Shown here piece after piece: positions 1 through 13,040 of a DNA stretch of 64,000 nucleotides. Within the stretch, counting starts at the first letter, position 1, and each line of letters starts with the position of its first letter. A program made the translations under genes and the position numbers. The notes below the pieces were generated by a model that worked only from the letters and a program-made list of their open reading frames with translations, made no database searches and had not been told where the DNA came from. The stretch is from Dipylidium caninum (Eukaryota; Platyhelminthes; Cestoda; Cyclophyllidea; Dipylidiidae), in contig QEYB01000725.1 of the NCBI GenBank assembly GCA_017562135.1, positions 253,001-317,000 on the forward strand, given 5' to 3'.

Positions 1-1656
1 TTTACATTCTGATTATAGGAGAACTGCGAATCAACCGAAATGTGGGTGTTTTTAGAAGTTATTTGTTGAGGTAAGGAATCCGTTAGCTTTTGTTGTGAGC
101 AACACAGGCCCATTCTTACAGCATCTGCCTCGGCTACCACCTATTTCGCACCACTTTTAGTCCTGTATTCTCGAGGCATTAAGCGATAGCGCCAAATCGT
201 CCCCTCCCGTTACTGAGCGAACTCGCTAGCTTGATGTCTTTCGGGGCAATGTGCTGACTCTAGTATCATTTCGCTCCTTCCAACGTTCCCTCTTCTGCTC
301 TGCATCAATGTCATTGTCGTTCATTTTCCTTTCTTTCTGCACGTAGACGCATTCACACGTTACGCGGTTATGAGCATGATGTTGACAGAACAGAGCCTTC
401 GCTAATGATGACTTCTAAGGCGAAGAAACTGCCTGCCGATACATCAACTGATTTATAATTTGCCTGACACCATCGTTTATTAGAAGCGTTGTGGCGAATA
501 TCGTCAATTACCGAGGCCGTTTACACGGCCATTATTAAAGTATGTGTCAAACCACTGCCCCAATGCCTTTTTGAAAGCCTCCATCTGTCACATCTTATCT
601 AAAAAAGGTTACGGGGAAATACACAAACTGCTTCCTTCCCATTGGTTTTTCTCAAGGTCATGTTATTTTGCTCTGCCCCTATTATCCAGTCCCCTCGAGA
701 GGCGAGGGTTCTGAGACAAAAGGCACTTCCTCTCGGTACTCCTTAGGGAAAGAAAAGGACTAAAGTCAACAGGAATTGGTTTACCACATCTGCCTCGAGG
801 TCTAGCTTACGAAATGTGCAATGCTTCTCCACTAGTCCTCATTTTTCTAAACCACATTCGATTTATAAAAGAGAAAAACTCAAAGCTTTCTTAATCTGGG
901 ATATGATTATTACCCCTCATTAGTGATTTTTCCTTCACTCTGATTAGGTTAGAAAACTTTTCATAAATTCTACTTGCTAGAGTCATTCGAGTGTACGCAC
1001 TACTACAAATTGACTCTTAGAAAGAGGCCACTATCCCGTCGCCATCACAAAAGTTATTGTGTAAAGAAGAGAAACGGCAGATATTGGGAAATAAAATGGT
1101 ACGTTTTTTGGAAGTAGAATTATTCCTTCCATTCTCTTTCAATCGTCATCATGAGAGAAATGGGAGCTTTGATGGGTTTTACATGTTAATCACAAATACC
1201 GGCATGAGCAGCACATCACACTGTCCAGATATCCTGAATAGCTGGTCAGAAAAATTACCAACTGGAGTGATTTCAAGTGGATCCTCTTTAGATCTCCAAA
1301 GGTAGATTAGGAACGAACGCGCCAATTGATTGGACAGTGCCTTCTTACTCGTCTCGCACAGCCCAAATGTAACCTGGCCTTCTGACCCCGAATACTGCCC
1401 GGAGCCGGCTTCTGTGCTCCCTGCGGACGGCGGAGAGCTGTGACACCGGTGTGCAGATGCTCTCTTGAACGCAGGGAAGCCTTTCAGGGTGATTAAACAC
1501 CGGCGCCCATCCACTTGCCTCCATTCTCGTCTAAGCAGTCGCAAAAAGTGTTCACTGGTAGTCCTCGGCAGGCGTCGGCGGTACAGCCTCCCCCCTCTTT
1601 CCTTCCCCCTCTTTCCTCCCCCTTCCCCCCCGATGCAATGGCTGCCAACGCCTCCT

Positions 1657-1687
1657 ATTGGCTGGCCAGGCCAGACAGGTAGCCAAT
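1657..1687. promoter_or_regulatory. Inverted pair of CCAAT boxes
   Basis: ATTGGCT at 1657-1663 and AGCCAAT at 1681-1687 form an inverted pair around a small palindromic core (GGCCAGGCC, 1664-1672). CCAAT boxes in this extended form are the known binding site of NF-Y, which works in either orientation. No start codon or transcript can be tied to it, so a promoter role is inference. It could equally be a chance cruciform in GC-rich DNA. Confidence 0.35.
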
Positions 1688-3549
1688 CACGGGGCGCCGG
1701 AGGAGAGCTTGGTTTTTTCCTCCGTCGCTCCAATTAGTCCGTGGAACGGAAATGGGCTGTATTGGAAAAGGGATATTAATTAGGTAGTTGGAAGAGGATT
1801 TTATTATGCAGGTGTAATATGTGCAGAAAAAAATGTTAAAACTACATCAAATGGCTTGTGTGCTATTTTCGCCGCTTTGTTCGGTAGGAAGGCTATGAAA
1901 CAGCCCGCAGAACCTGCCATGGAGCGCGAGCTCGCAGGAATTCTTTCTTGTTTCATTAGTAAGGGAGTGGGGGGATGGTTCATCCGACAGGCAGGATTCC
2001 CAGCGTATCAGACGGCAATCTACACTTTTGGATGGGGGTCGAAGTCTCTAAATCAGTGGAAATCCTCTCCACTCCGTTGCAGTTTGACTGTCACTCCTAT
2101 TTCGCAGAATAAATTTTTGCACCAATCCGACAATTCCATGGTCGCAGTGGGTTTATTCGCCCAAATGGGGGCCAGTTACTTAGCTGCCTACGATCCAGAA
2201 AGTGTCAGCAGACCCTCGCTCAGGCCTCTCCTCCTTAGATCAAGGTAGTCTCTCCCTCGATGATGCGATATTAGCGCAACATTTTAGGTCAACCTGCCTT
2301 TAGTCAGGGAGACGGGGGGAGGTGTCATATCGGGGAGGCGTCTGAATTTTATAGCCTTTCACAAGCAAACCTCTGATTCACTACAGCTTCAAGCGGACAC
2401 ACCCGGATGAGGGCATCTCAAACCGAGAAAAGCAGTGAGGTACTGCCAAAGGCAAGTCGAAGAAGGTGGACGTTCGCCTGTAATTTTTGATATTAAAGGG
2501 CACTGGACCGCCCTTCCGCTCTGCCTGTAGGGAGTGCGAGGGGCCGGGAAAGCCGCTAGAATCCTGTCATTGAGACACTACTTTATCTGGTTACCTCCAA
2601 CCTCAGTGGGGCAGAAAAGAAGGTGCTTGCTTTAAGTCCCCTCCTCTTCATGTAATTTTCCTTTTACTGGGAGGGATTTAATACCTCTTTCTACGATGGT
2701 AGGGGGGAATAGGATCAGTCATCGCCTCTCTGACAAAGGTCAGATGACCGCAGGTGAAGGATTTGAGGAGGGAATTTAACTCCCGGTGAAGGCACGAGGG
2801 CGTGGAGTGTACGGGTGAAAAGGTTACACCGCCCAGGAAAAAATGCCACCTTGTCAGACTCGTGCTTTTCTCTGATTACGGTGGTGGAAAGAAGATGGCC
2901 GGCTCGACTCACCGCCACGAAAGATAGTTGGACTGACGACCAGAGGCACCTCGGAGGGGTTTCATCGTGTTCCTTGCAGGATTTCAATGCGCCGTGGAGT
3001 GGCGAGGGAGTTGGCCGAATGCGAACTATGATCTTAAGAGGGGATAAATGTGAAATGAAGATGCAATTAAACAGGAGATCAGAAGGTCGATTGTACGGAG
3101 ATGGGCCGTCCCGACTGGTAGTAGACGACGCAACCTGCGCCGATCACGTAGATGGGAATGCGTGAATGGGCCAACTGACCGAGATCGGAACACGGCAAGT
3201 CAGGGGACGATAAGATAAGCGGGATCAAGGTTGCTGAGGTAACGAATGACCAACTGAAGGTGGACGAACGAAAGAAAGCCAGGCGTGCAGGAGGATCAGT
3301 TATTCGGTCCTGCCTGCTCCCCATTTAATCGCCGTCTGAAGAGAGGGCGAACTTCAACACCCGAGCCACGGGAAGTCAGCCCGACCCAAGTCGATTTCGC
3401 CCATTTCTCTTACGCCATTTACTCAAGCCGAGAGGGGACGAGTATTCGCACCCTGTTGGGCGACTGGGCCACATTTACCCCTTTACCTTCCTTCTGCATT
3501 ATTTTCCTTCGAATGTCAGGAGTGTCAGCGAAAAATCCGCCCCACATCC

Positions 3550-3634
3550 TCCCCACCACCGCCACCGCCACTGCCGCCGCTCCCGCCGCGCTGCCGCGAC
3601 CGTTGCCGCCACCGTTGCCGCCGCCACCACCCTA
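3550..3634. repeat. Imperfect (CCG/CCA)n repeat
   Basis: About 85 bp of imperfect CCR/GCC triplets. It accounts for the poly-Ala, poly-Pro and poly-Trp/Arg translations seen in frames across this spot, so those frames should not be read as protein. Confidence 0.7.
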
Positions 3635-4046
3635 AATGGCTTATCAGGGACTGTCACTTTGCCGACGCCTTCTATTGGTGGGAGGGTAAAGTGCACGCAA
3701 GCACGCCTGACTGTCGAATGGGGCAACTTTCTAATGCATTTGGTGGGGCAGAATTTGACTGCGGCAGAAGATTTAAATTGGGGGAATATGTCGTCTGCTG
3801 CTCCAGTTCCCGAAGCCCTCACACACCCTCGGACAGACGACCAACACACGGAAGTCGTCTCGAGCCATGTTACTGATTTATGAATCATGCGGATCAGAAA
3901 AAGTAAACTCTAATGTGCTTCCAGCGCTTAGGTGGTTCGGTGGTGGATACCTCCACCGATCCGCGTGCCTGAGCGTCGGCCAGATTGAATGCTTGTATTT
4001 CGAGCAGGAAGCCACTCGTCCTCCATATGGAGCGCTGACGGCGGCG

Positions 4047-4090
4047 ATTTCGGCGGAAATTCCACCGCATTTCGGCGGAAATTCCACCGC
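4047..4090. repeat. 22-bp unit repeated twice in tandem
   Basis: The unit ATTTCGGCGGAAATTCCACC plus GC occurs at 4047-4068 and again without any mismatch at 4069-4090. The unit itself contains a near-palindrome centred on GGAAATTCC. An exact duplication points to a recent slippage or unequal-exchange event. Confidence 0.9.
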
Positions 4091-7000
4091 GAAATGACCA
4101 GTAAGGAGGAGACACTCGTTTTAAATGCAACTCGCTCATCCACATGCAATTTTTACCCGCAACAGAAGCAGGTGGGAAGAATGATCATCATGGCGGAGCC
4201 TAGATTCACTTTTGCCTATTTACCACGCCTTGCTGTTGCCCTCCCGTCGGTGCCTCACGGTTCGTCGGCCGTGGAAGAGAGGATCCTGCACTTTACCGAG
4301 CATAATCGGGGGTCGAATTCCTCGGGCAAAGAAATACTAGCGTTTTTATTTCACTAAGATGCATATTCTCTCGCCAGCCAAATGTCAGATTCACTACGTG
4401 GACGTGGGAGGGTGTGAATATGGTTCCCACCTTCTACAAGCATCCTCGAGTTTGGGCGACGTCAAGCAAATGGTGTTAAGCAGTGGCCCAGACCCTCAAG
4501 CCGACTCAGGCCCGTAAGCGAATGGGGGCAAATTGGGCAAATTACTTGCTAAAAATGAGCCCTTCGGCCGACACACCGACGATCGCCCCGCCCACTTCTT
4601 ATCTTCTAGTGAGCTACACTGAGAGTGGAGAAATTTTAACTCTATTCCACCCAAACTTTTGTTTCTGGTGCCCTACGATGACTCGTTGTGGCACGAGCTG
4701 AAGTAACGCCTTAGAGTAGTCGCCGAAACGAAAGAATTTTCAAATCCTCCAAGGAAACGGGACGCATTACTGCGTAAGAGCGAGTAGCAATCATTTCCCC
4801 CAGCCACTCGGACCAAAGCGGAGGTGGCCGGGTGGTCAGCGGGGAAGGGGACGGGGAGACGCCAGGCAGCGCCGACATCGGCTTGAGGCGCTTCGTTCGA
4901 TGCCACAATGATGTCCCACTGCCGTCGTGTCAAGGGCCACAAGGCCGGCTGAGTATCAGAATGGTCGTTTCTCCCGCCTTACCCTCCGCGATTGTACCGA
5001 CCGCAGCTCCGGTGGCAGCCATGAAGCACAGTGCGAAGAGAGAGAGAGAAAGAGAGAGACCCTGTTTATTCCCACTTTAGTGCCCGTCAGTTGGCAAAGG
5101 GAATCACCATCACTTCGTAAAAGTGTGTCGTAGAAGTCGTCTAAACGCTGGTGACACCAGATCCTCCTTCCTTAACGCTTGTTGTTCCGACAACGAATAC
5201 GAGAGTACTGCAAGACTGCGAGGCAGCCGACCACATGCCATTTTCCACGAAAAGTCGCTTTCGCAGCAAAGCAGTTCCCGGCAAAGCGCAACTGTTGTGG
5301 AATTTTGCGCATCACGCGCGAAGCGCCACGTCTTGGGGGAGGTGGTCGTGGGCGCCGAGTTCCAAAGTTCCACTCCGAGATCCCCCGAGAGTACACAGTA
5401 ACTTGCCTATAACCGTCATTACTTTGGCGTCTTTGGCCACCTCAGGCCTGATCTTAATGAAAGCCATTTAACCCCAGGCCTCTTGTCCTTCCCCACTTGG
5501 TCTTCGGAATGCTCTCGAATGCAGTCGATACTCTCCGGGACAATTGCCGGGTGCATTTGCGAAAGTGCCCTCGCGTGTCCGGGGTCAGAAGTAGAGGCGG
5601 TACCTGTGGAAACGGGGCCCTCCAACGCGAAGAACTCGAATTGGTTGCTACTCGGCGCCATACTAGTGATTGCCTGCATCTAAGCTTCTCCTTTTCATCC
5701 TCCCCCTTCTCTCCTCCTCTCCTCCTCTGCTTCCTATGCCTTTTCGACATGGTTGGAGTGGTGAGAATGGGGGGTGGCAGACGTGGTGAAAGAAGTGGAA
5801 GGTGGGTGAACGCGTTGAAGGTGGATGAGGTTTGTTTATCGGTCCTTGTGGTAAACAGGCCGTCAGTCAAGTCTCCGCTGACGCAGTCGGATGGACAGTT
5901 GCGTGGAGTGGAGTGGGGAGATGGCTGGATGGGGCAGCTGCGTAGCATACGCGTTTCTAGGCCTCCTCTCAACAAGACTCTTCTCGTTGAGAATTCATGT
6001 AGAGAGATGGACCCCGTTAGAGAGGGGGATGATGGGAAGGAGTGATTAACATACTCTGCGCAAGGCCAACTCAACACCCTGACGTCCGGGCTGGAGGTGC
6101 CGACCACCTCCACCTGCGCCTGCCCACGGGGGGAGCCTCCCACGCGAAGGCGGCACTCACGCCCACTTTCGTCCAAATGATCAAGTGTGCGGCGTTCGTG
6201 TCGAGGTGGGAGACGTGAGGAGGAGGATGAGGGGGAGGGAGGACGTGAACAGAGGGAGAGTCGACAAAGTGTCGTCGAGTCCGCTCAGTGGTGTGATGGA
6301 CTGGGTCGATTTCGGTGTTTGCGAGCCCCACGGACTGTCGCAGTCGGAGCAGTGCACCACTGTGGAAGGAAACACGGACTCACAGCAGATGGCAGCATCA
6401 TGACCGCTCTACAGAGCGAGAAGATATGGACTCAGTCGCCTGACCCGACGATGACAAGTGGCGGGGAGCACTGCGCATGAGGCTGTCACTTCTCCCGATG
6501 CCATCATAATCGCCTCTGTTGGCTAATTCGGCCGCGGTCTTGACCAGCTCCCGCCTCTGGACCGTCGCGGTTTATCGGCCATGGCTGAGGACCGGGTACA
6601 GCGCTGCTGGCAACTGCAATTATGCGTGGGACAGGAAAGTGTAAATCGCCGCCCAACAACGGCAAGCCAAATGGCGATAGACGTCCACACGGAAGATTCG
6701 TGGTCAGTGACAGCTTCGACGCCTCAGTCTTCTGTGGCAAAGACACTCGCGGGTGGACATGGAATAGAGAACTGCCACATCGGACCAAGTGATTTAAAGA
6801 GATGGGGTTCGGGAATCACAATTTCTCAGTCTAAATCTTCGCTCCTCCTTCCATTCGATCAGCCTTTCTTTCCCCTCGACATTTCTGCCAGCCACACAGT
6901 CGGCCTCTTTCGACCCTCTCCTCTCCCCGTCTCCTCTCCCCGTCTCTTCTCCTCACCGTCCTTCCATCGTTCTTGTTCCAGGCGTCTGCCAGTGGTTTCG

Positions 7001-8161
7001 AGCGGAGCAGCAGATGTTGTCTCCCTGCCTCCATCGTGGACCACACGAGTGGATTAGCCAGTTTCGTCGAGTGGAAATCACCAGCCTCACCGCTTCTTCC
7101 TCCCAATGCACCCGTTCCACTCTGTCACCGCAGCCAGTCTCCCGGAGACACGAGTCAGGCGACTGGACAGCCAACTGGTGGGTGGCGAGTCGATTTCTCT
7201 CTCTGACACGTGCGTTAGAGTGAGCAGGTGAACAAAGCCCACCACGTTGGTTGGCACCTCAAGACACCTTGAGAGCGCGACATGACGAGGTGACAAGCAC
7301 CGGCACTGACTGGCACTGACTGCCACGGGGTGCGCACGAGCGAGCGGTGGCATGGCTGTGTCTGCCTGTTGCATAATTTGGCAGTTCATTTGTTGCACGA
7401 GTTGAAATGGTGTCAGGCGAGAATGTGGACAATTGGTCGAGAGCCTTCCGCTTCTCTCCAGCGACGTCGTGGGGGCAGCGACGCGCCCCCCTTGCCTCCC
7501 CCCTTGGCCCCCCCCTTGCCCCCACCCCCGAGGTGAGCTGTCACTCACGCGGTGTGTGCGACTCCTCGAGTTCTCCACACACGACGTCACCCTCGCGACT
7601 GTTATGCCGAATAAGCCCGACACACTGCGAGGGAAGTGGAGAAGCCGTGCACGCGGATACGCTGCGCTGGCACAGGGGACGAGTCGACGGGTCGACGAGA
7701 CCGCCCGGCGGAGAATGACGAATGAGTTGAAATAGGGAAACCTCGTGTGTGGTGCTGCGGTAGAGGCAGGCGGCCACTGACTCCGTCTCCGCTCTCGAAG
7801 CGCTTCGAGGGTGTTTGGCCTCATTCGGCGCATCGCCCCGCGGTAAGTGAGACATCGCCGGGGGGGGTGGGGGAAGATGCGCTCGAACCCCACTTTGCCA
7901 GTGAGGCCAAGGAAGAGGCAGTTGCGCTGTGCGGTGAGACGTGGAGGTGAGTCTCTGTGTTGGACATTCATGCACGCCTTCAACGTCCATTTGGTCAGGC
8001 GGTTGGGAGTGGTGTTGGAGTTGGGGCGGGTGGACGCTGCTGTTGGCAACTCACAGAGTGGCACTCGAGCCGAATGCACTGTGGTGCGTGACGAGGTGGC
8101 GGTGGTGTGGCCAACTGGTCGTGATGTCCCGACTGAGACGAGTGTGGAGGCAGAGGAGAGA

Positions 8162-8258
8162 AGGCGAGGCGAATCGAGGCGAGGCGAGGCGAGGCGAGGC
8201 GAGGCGAGGGGAGGGTAGGGGAGGGGAGGGGAGGGGAGGGGAGGGGAGAGGAGAGGAG
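8162..8258. repeat. (GAGGC)n grading into (GGGGA)n simple repeat
   Basis: About 97 bp made of GAGGC units (8162-8208) and then GGGGA units (8209-8258). A reverse-complement relative, (CCTCG)n, sits in the repeat block near 59.05 kb. All coding-like frames across this span are artefacts of the repeat. Confidence 0.9.
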
Positions 8259-8855
8259 TGTGGGGGTTTGGCAAGACTTGGACTGCCCCCCTCCACCTCC
8301 CCCTCCCCCTTCCCCACACAACCCCAATTGGGATAGTCGGCAGGGTGGAGGTGGCGCCCCCCTCGGTAGACCTCGGATTTCGTGGCACTGGGCACTTCAG
8401 TGGTCGTTCTCCACTGACTGACCATCCGATTGCTTCTTTGTCATGCGTGGAGAAAAGGTAGCCGCAACAACCCGATTACTGTCAATTTACTAGGCTCCGG
8501 TGGGAACAATGCTGAAATCGGTGGCGCAGGGGCCCTTTAAAACAGTGGGATTCCTTAGTGGCCAACATTTCTCAGAGGCAGATTCACCTGGGCTTTCCCT
8601 GCTCAGCCTGTCCCCCCTTGGTGCGCATTACAACAGCCACAAAATCGCGTGTGATCAGCCTTCTTCATCACCTGAGGTCCATGTGGGAACCCATCTGTAA
8701 CATTTACCCTGTTAACGGCGAGGTCGAAAGGGTTGTAGGTTGGCTGAGCTTTCCTACGAAGATATCATAAAATTGGGCAGTTGGTGCTTCTTCATTACCC
8801 ACATCCCGTTCATTCACAAGTGATGCAAACGATAGCCTTTGCTCTTGTTTTAATT

Positions 8856-11851
8856 TCACTTAACAAGTACAGATTTAACTTTGTCTTGCCTTGACCCTTT
8901 TCCACTTCGTCTACTATAAAAAGCGCCTCGAAAACCAGCTGCTAAACTCTGAAGTCCCTTGACTTTCTGTCGTCCTGATGATGAGACAGTGAAAGCGCTT
9001 ATCAAATCGCTGGAAGGCTCAAGTTCAGGGCAGCTGATGAACGGTAACCCAAGACCGTTGGAAATTGAGTGAAGCACAAGTCCAGCCAATTGGCGACGCA
9101 GTGAGTTGGGTGCGAACCCGGCAGTGGAGGGTGGCGGCACTGCGATGACATTTCTCATGTGGTAAAGAGATTGTAATTCGTTTGAGGAGAGACTTCCATC
9201 CAGGGGAATGGTAAATGCGGCTCCTGATAAGGTCTGGTTGCGAAGAGCCACTGCAAGGGCGGAAAAACTGAAGTTCTCCACGGTGGAGGTGGAGATGAAA
9301 ATGCCAGTACGCTTGAAGTGACGGAAGTCTTCCTCCTGAAGGCAGAAGCGTGAGCGCTTGGTGGACTTCTGGCGAAGGGGTGAGCGGGATTTGAGAGCTT
9401 TAGAGAGCGATGCTCTTCGCTCGCTGAAGTCATCCATAAGAATGACAACATCGCTATTCTCCAAAAACTTTGCCATATCGGGTTCGAAGTCAATTCCATC
9501 AACATTTGACCTACAGTGGCGGAGGAGAAAATTTTTGCTAATGAAAATTCTCTCAACTGGGCAATGAATTGAAAGAATGAACTTAGATAGAGTTTGGAGA
9601 ATATCGCACTATCGGTAGATGGATTTGGGCAGCACTGAATACATAGTAAGATCGCTAAAGTCTCCGTCAGAATTTTGTGGATAAGCTAGTAATATTAGAA
9701 GTGATAAAAGAGAAGTTTGGAAAGAATAGGAAGGGCACTACCATCTGTCATGGGATTAACATCCGCCCTACAGCATTGATACACTTGGAGGCTGTGAATA
9801 ATGCAAACGGTTTAATAAATAGAATTTAGAGAAGACAAACGGATGAGCAGAAAGACGGCTAGAGGTCTTGTCATTGCGGAATTTGATGCCAAAAGAATTA
9901 TTGGTGCAATGAACTGGAAAATAAGTATTAGTTAAAATATGAGGTCATTTAGCACAAAAATGCTAAATGAACGGATAAAGAATGAAGATAAAATGGGTAG
10001 ATATTTCATGTCGAAAAGTATGTACGAAAAGGTTATGAATAGTCTGGAAAGATTCAAGTAATGCCTGCAGATATTCGTAGGAAAGTTAACAGTTTCATGC
10101 ATGAAATGAAAACGTAGCGTAAGCGTTAAAGAGCTCACATATTAAAGTACATGTAAGGAATGAAATAATCGCTACGAACAAGCGATGTCTTTGGTGATAC
10201 ATCACTCTCATACAAAATCCACTTTTCAGGAGAAGCGCAGTCTGCCTCGCTGACTCGGTGATCAACCCCAGGAATCCCACCATAACTTCCTTTAGCGACT
10301 TCTGGCATGAAAGCGCACTTCCATAGGGTCCCCACCGAAGCATCCATGAGGAAGGCTGGCAGAAATCTTTTTCTATATGGTTGGAGGCGAGAGTGAGACT
10401 GGTTGGTGGGGCAGTCGTGGAAAGGGCTGGATGTGGAGAAGAGGAGTCTCGATTCTCACTCACTATTCTTGTAATGTTAGGCCGCCGTTTAGGAAGCTGG
10501 ATAATTGGACCTGGTGTCAGCTTTGTGAGATTTGGTGATAGGGGAGGGGGAAGAGGGGACGCCAGTGGAGAAGGGTAGACAGTAAGCCGATTCGAGTCCG
10601 ATTCTATGATGTTCATCAGAGGCGAAGAAACGTCTGAGGTTTAAAATGAGACACTTTAACTACATTATTATTTTTATTTCAATATTGCCCCTTCCCAGAT
10701 GATACCTCTCTAATCATCTAAAGTAGCGTGTTTATCCTTTGTGGTAAGCCCTAAACCTACACCACTAAGTGGCGTGACCACGAGTGTTAGGTTAGCTTTC
10801 TTAAGTGGCAGTGGTCACCACACAAGTTTCTTTAGGAAAGTGAAGTTCATGGGCCCTAACTCACTTTCATGGAGCAAAGTTTGTGCACCGGTAAAGCAGA
10901 AAATAAAATATCACTGCCCAATTTACTCAAAAAATAATACGTGTATTGAGAATACATGAATGTTTTCAGATGTTATTTCCTAATACGCAAAAAATAGAAG
11001 TTTGGCGAAAACCGAGACTCCAGAGGGTGTAGTGTACCAGTGATACGGATGAAATTCGCAATGTAAAGTTTCAGCAATTAAATGCTCAAAGCGTCAAGAT
11101 GGTTAACGTGAATATGTGGACAAAGAAGAAAGGCAAACCTCGGCCATATCCTTTGAGTGTGAGAATCAGAAGAGTGAGGAGTAATTCCCTCGTAGCTTCT
11201 TCAAACAAATTAGGCAGAATAGTAACCTGTAGACGAAATGGATCGAAATTTCTAAAATTCAAATCGAAGAGTACACAAATCTCTTTAAAAACAACCTACA
11301 GTGACTTCTCTCTTGACATAGTTATTCAAATCTACAAACACTCCCTCTCCCCTACAGGAGCTCCATCCACTAAACTGGGGGATCAAATCAGGCCAGGGGA
11401 GAGCCACAATCACACGAAGATTTAATAACTGCATAAGTCTCCAGCTTTGTACACAATGGTGTAATTCCACGTAACAAGGATTATCCGAATCATTTTCTCC
11501 AGTGATATTTCTGTTACTCGTATCTTGACACAAGTGCAAAATGCTGGTACGTTTCCAACCGACAATGGGAAGGACCACAGCTACCACGTCATTTTTCAAG
11601 GTCGGATTAACCTCGAGATTGAGCCAGGAAACTGCATACGGTCGACGGAAGGAATCACTGACGGGAGTAGAGGGGTGGCTAATAGCAAAGTGAAGAGCTG
11701 CACTAAAGCACTGATTGTCCAGGAGGTCAAAAAGGATATCTTCTAGTGAGAAACCTGTTCGCCAATCGGATTTGTAAATCCATCCGTCAGGGAGGAGGAT
11801 GTGAGGATTAACTGGAAGACCCCGTTGTCGGGAATCGGTCGGGAGAGCCAT
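8856..11851 (-). CDS. Unrecognised multi-exon gene
   Basis: Three minus-strand exon blocks are supported. The last, 9510-8856 (217 codons then TAA), has an acceptor ending CACTGTAG. It joins in phase 2 to 10426-10151, which has a strong pyrimidine-rich acceptor and a GTACTT donor; the junction reads FIPYM/SNVDGIDFEPDMAKFLEN. Further upstream an open block begins with ATG at 11851 (MALPTDSRQRGLPVNPHILL) and stays coding-like to about 11370, ending near a GTAGGG donor, but its phase does not match the 10426 exon, so at least one exon is missing. The C-terminal part is basic (KALKSRSPLRQKSTKRSR). I see no transmembrane segment, signal peptide or catalytic motif and cannot name the family. It lies head-to-head with NDUFB8, 1.2 kb away. 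Coding status is fairly sure; the exact model is not. Confidence 0.55.
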
Positions 11852-13040
11852 CTCCCTTATGACCTATTCTATACACAGTAGTACCTTGCCGACGTTCGAA
11901 AAGATAGAAATAATTGATATTACTTACTTGGATTTTATTTATGAATAAAATTGTTCTAATTACCAACAACAGAATGAAGAACAACACAAGTTCGCGTTTA
12001 AAGGAGGGACTTTTAAAGGAAAGGGTTAATAAAAATTAAAAACCACAGACATAGTGACACTAAAGCATGAGACTAATCACTGCTAACTTTTGGATTTAAG
12101 TGAAAGATAAAAAATATTTTTAGGAATTGGGGCGTAAGAATCACAATAATTGAATTTCTGGCAACAACGCCTATTGCATTAACTTAAAACAGAAGACTAA
12201 AGTGAGTATTAATGCGTGAATGAGTGTAAGGTCAGTGGTGGCATTGCGCCGTTTTATCCTACTTATAGGTATTTTATGGACCACTGGTTGGATCAATAAA
12301 TTGAGATGCATAACATAAAAGTTTACTTACATAACAGTTGTGTTGAAAAGAAAAAAAATCGACTTCGGAATGCCATTAAGTAATTACCAAAGGCGGTGAT
12401 GAAGATGAAATGGATTAAATTGACGTTGACTTATGATGGAACTATTTCGTGGAAAGTTGACCAACTGATAAGGTTATGTCTTGGGCAAAATTATATAATG
12501 CGAAAAGTAAATTAGTGAAGGTTAGGGCAAATCAAAATCTTCATTCATGAAGACGAAGAAGATGATCAATGAAAGTGGAACACGATATCTAGTAGACATT
12601 TAGGCATGACCTAGACGTTAACAATTTAAACTTTGAAATAGGAATATTTTCACACAACTAACAGTAGCGTGGTATCCAAATTTGAGCCAGAAATTCTTAG
12701 GTAAACTCAGTTACATAAGCCAGCCAGCTAGATTAAATAATTTATAAATGTGAATAATGTATCGGCGTCACCATTTTCAAAACTCTAGTCGTAAAGGAGA
12801 GTTCAGAATACATTTTGGTAGCAGCTTGTAAAAGGGTGTCCCTACCCCTCTTCCGAAAATTTACGTCCACTACTAATTGCATGGTTTGACGCTGATAAGA
12901 CTGCGCTTTCAAAAAACTTACAACATAAAAAATTAACTAGATTTATTAAAAATTACTAGCACCTTGTACTGGTAACGATTTAAATGCCTTAATTTTCACC
13001 GACCTCGATTTAGGTTTATGCAGGCCGTGCAAATAGCTGA
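11852..13040. other. Divergent intergenic gap
   Basis: AT-rich sequence with no open frame of interest, lying between the presumed start of the unrecognised minus-strand gene and the NDUFB8 start codon. Its position makes it the likely shared promoter region of the two genes. I see no TATA box or other site that I could defend. Confidence 0.5.

Larger units (their letters stand above)
1..8855. other. No supported gene; GC-rich intergenic DNA
   Basis: I found no exon chain or recognisable protein family on either strand here. The open frames present (for example the long minus-strand frame at 7087-8388) are low-complexity Pro/Ser/Arg-rich translations of C/T- and G/A-skewed DNA and have no conserved motif. 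From about 1.4 to 8.4 kb the sequence is GC-rich with runs of C/T or G/A and several simple repeats listed separately. It could hold regulatory DNA or distal non-coding exons of a neighbouring gene, but nothing in the sequence proves either. Confidence 0.6.

Noticed and set aside
7087..8388. 433-codon open frame on the minus strand
   Set aside because: The translation is Pro/Ser/Arg-rich and follows the C/T- and G/A-skewed simple repeats at 8.16-8.26 kb. There is no conserved motif and overlapping long frames exist on both strands, as expected from stop-poor GC-rich DNA.
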